Position numbers and translations under genes: made by a program. Below the pieces are notes generated by a model that saw only the letters and a program-made list of their open reading frames with translations, was not told the DNA's origin and ran no database searches. Below, piece by piece: positions 63,329 through 64,000 of a stretch of 64,000 bases of DNA; position 1 is the stretch's first letter, and every line of letters starts with the position of its first letter. Source of the stretch: Sphingopyxis sp. BSN-002 (lineage in GTDB: Bacteria; Pseudomonadota; Alphaproteobacteria; Sphingomonadales; Sphingomonadaceae); the NCBI RefSeq assembly GCF_022024275.1, contig NZ_CP091804.1, positions 372,001-436,000 on the forward strand, written 5' to 3'.

Positions 63329-64000
63329 ATGCAAGTCGCACCCCTCGGCGAACAGCTTCGCGAATGGCGCACGCGCCGCCGGATGAGCCAGATGGACCTC
63401 GCGCTCGACACCGAAATGTCGACGCGGCACCTGAGCTTTATCGAGACCGGGCGGTCGAAGCCGAGCGCGGCGATGCTGCAGCGGATCGCCGACTGCCTCG
63501 AGGTGCCGCACCGCGCACGCAATGCGCTGCTGCTCGCGGCGGGCTACGCCCCCGATTTTCAGGAGCGCCCGCTCGACAGCCCCGAAATGGCAAGCATGAG
63601 AGCCATCGTCGAGCATGTGCTGAAGGGTCACGAACCCTATCCGGCGCTCGCGGTCGACCGGCACTGGAACATGGTCGCGGCGAACGACGCGATCGCGATC
63701 CTGATCGAGCAGGTCTCGCCCGCGCTGCTGGCGCCGCCCGTCAATGTGCTGCGCATTGCGCTGCATCCCGACGGGCTGGCGCCGCAGATCGTGAATTACG
63801 GCATGTGGCGTACGCATATCCTGCACCGGCTCGACTTGCAGATCGAGGCGAGCGCCGATGCGCAGCTTACCGCGCTCCGTGAGGAGATTGTCGGCTATGC
63901 GGTCGAGGCGAACGACAATGATATCGGGACAGTCAGCAGCATTGCGGTCCCGCTGGTGCTCGATACGATCGCGGGGCGGATCAGCTTCGTCTCGACGGTG
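63329..64000 (+). CDS. XRE-family regulator with MmyB-like ligand domain, truncated by window end
   Basis: An open frame of 224 codons runs from ATG 63329 to the right edge. The N-terminus is a Xre HTH (LGEQLREWRTRRRMSQMDLA, then STRHLSFIETGRSKPS). The next part (NALLLAAGYAPDFQERPL, PYPALAVDRHWNMVAANDA) is the MmyB-type ligand-binding domain. ATG 63329 has AAGGAG 6 bases upstream. It is probably a repressor of a gene beyond the window or of the divergent small membrane gene. Its C-terminus is not seen. Confidence 0.85.
   Translation, partial: MQVAPLGEQLREWRTRRRMSQMDLALDTEMSTRHLSFIETGRSKPSAAMLQRIADCLEVPHRARNALLLAAGYAPDFQERPLDSPEMASMRAIVEHVLKGHEPYPALAVDRHWNMVAANDAIAILIEQVSPALLAPPVNVLRIALHPDGLAPQIVNYGMWRTHILHRLDLQIEASADAQLTALREEIVGYAVEANDNDIGTVSSIAVPLVLDTIAGRISFVSTV

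Noticed and set aside
63310..63882. 190-residue plus-strand frame starting at the ATG at 63310
   Set aside because: It is a different frame of the XRE/MmyB gene that begins at ATG 63329; the latter has the HTH and a correct ribosome site spacing.
1..64000. CRISPR arrays, insertion sequences, prophage genes
   Set aside because: I saw no repeat-spacer pattern, transposase or phage structural gene anywhere in the window.

Overview
The window is a dense, high-GC chromosomal segment with overlapping ATGA/GTGA gene junctions and few gaps. Gene content and protein style point to an alphaproteobacterium of the Sphingomonadaceae, probably Sphingopyxis-like. This assignment comes from family recognition only, without a database search. 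I see no phage, insertion sequence, CRISPR array or rRNA. One tRNA (Lys, UUU) is present.

Layout: 0-2.5 kb holds the end of an RBBP9-type hydrolase, cysK and a SleB-type cell wall hydrolase. 2.5-6.3 kb holds a GST and a WYL regulator that diverge across a near-perfect palindrome, then a quinone-oxidoreductase-like MDR protein and an MBL-fold hydrolase. 6.4-10 kb is the sulfate activation operon cysD-cysNC-cysQ (minus strand). 10-14 kb has a LysR regulator divergent from isovaleryl-CoA dehydrogenase, which is followed by four translationally coupled small genes ending in a diheme lipoprotein cytochrome. 14-22 kb holds an M13 peptidase and the leucine-catabolic run mccB-(TPR gene)-mccA-GNAT-maoC-citE. 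22-27 kb has a TIR-transmembrane-DUF3617 protein, a phospholipase D-like protein, a large acyl-CoA dehydrogenase and its MerR regulator. 27-35 kb is a mix: hisI, purF, SDR, serine hydrolase, cfa, phr and a DUF457-type membrane protein. 35-42 kb carries korAB, an HSL-type esterase, rppH, a family 5 uracil-DNA glycosylase, folK and tRNA-Lys. 43-54 kb is an acyl-CoA catabolic island: a nitronate monooxygenase-like protein, three acyl-CoA dehydrogenases, SDR, thiolase, alpha-methylacyl-CoA racemase, enoyl-CoA hydratase and a phosphatase. 54-64 kb has an amidohydrolase, a class IV aminotransferase with a sulfotransferase-like partner, PAP2, lpd, pdhC, a universal stress protein and the start of an XRE/MmyB regulator.

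The most interesting regulatory signal is a 16-bp palindrome, TTGACGYKWACGTYAA. It occurs at three intergenic places: before the merR-acyl-CoA dehydrogenase operon, between the divergent NMO and acyl-CoA dehydrogenase genes, and before the second acyl-CoA dehydrogenase pair. It suggests that the LiuR-like MerR protein at 26.4-26.8 kb controls both its own operon and the 43-50 kb island. Other points of interest are AT-richer genes of unknown role wedged between subunits of two metabolic complexes (MCC beta/alpha and PDH E2/E3), and a TIR protein whose membrane anchor leads to a predicted outward-facing DUF3617-like domain.
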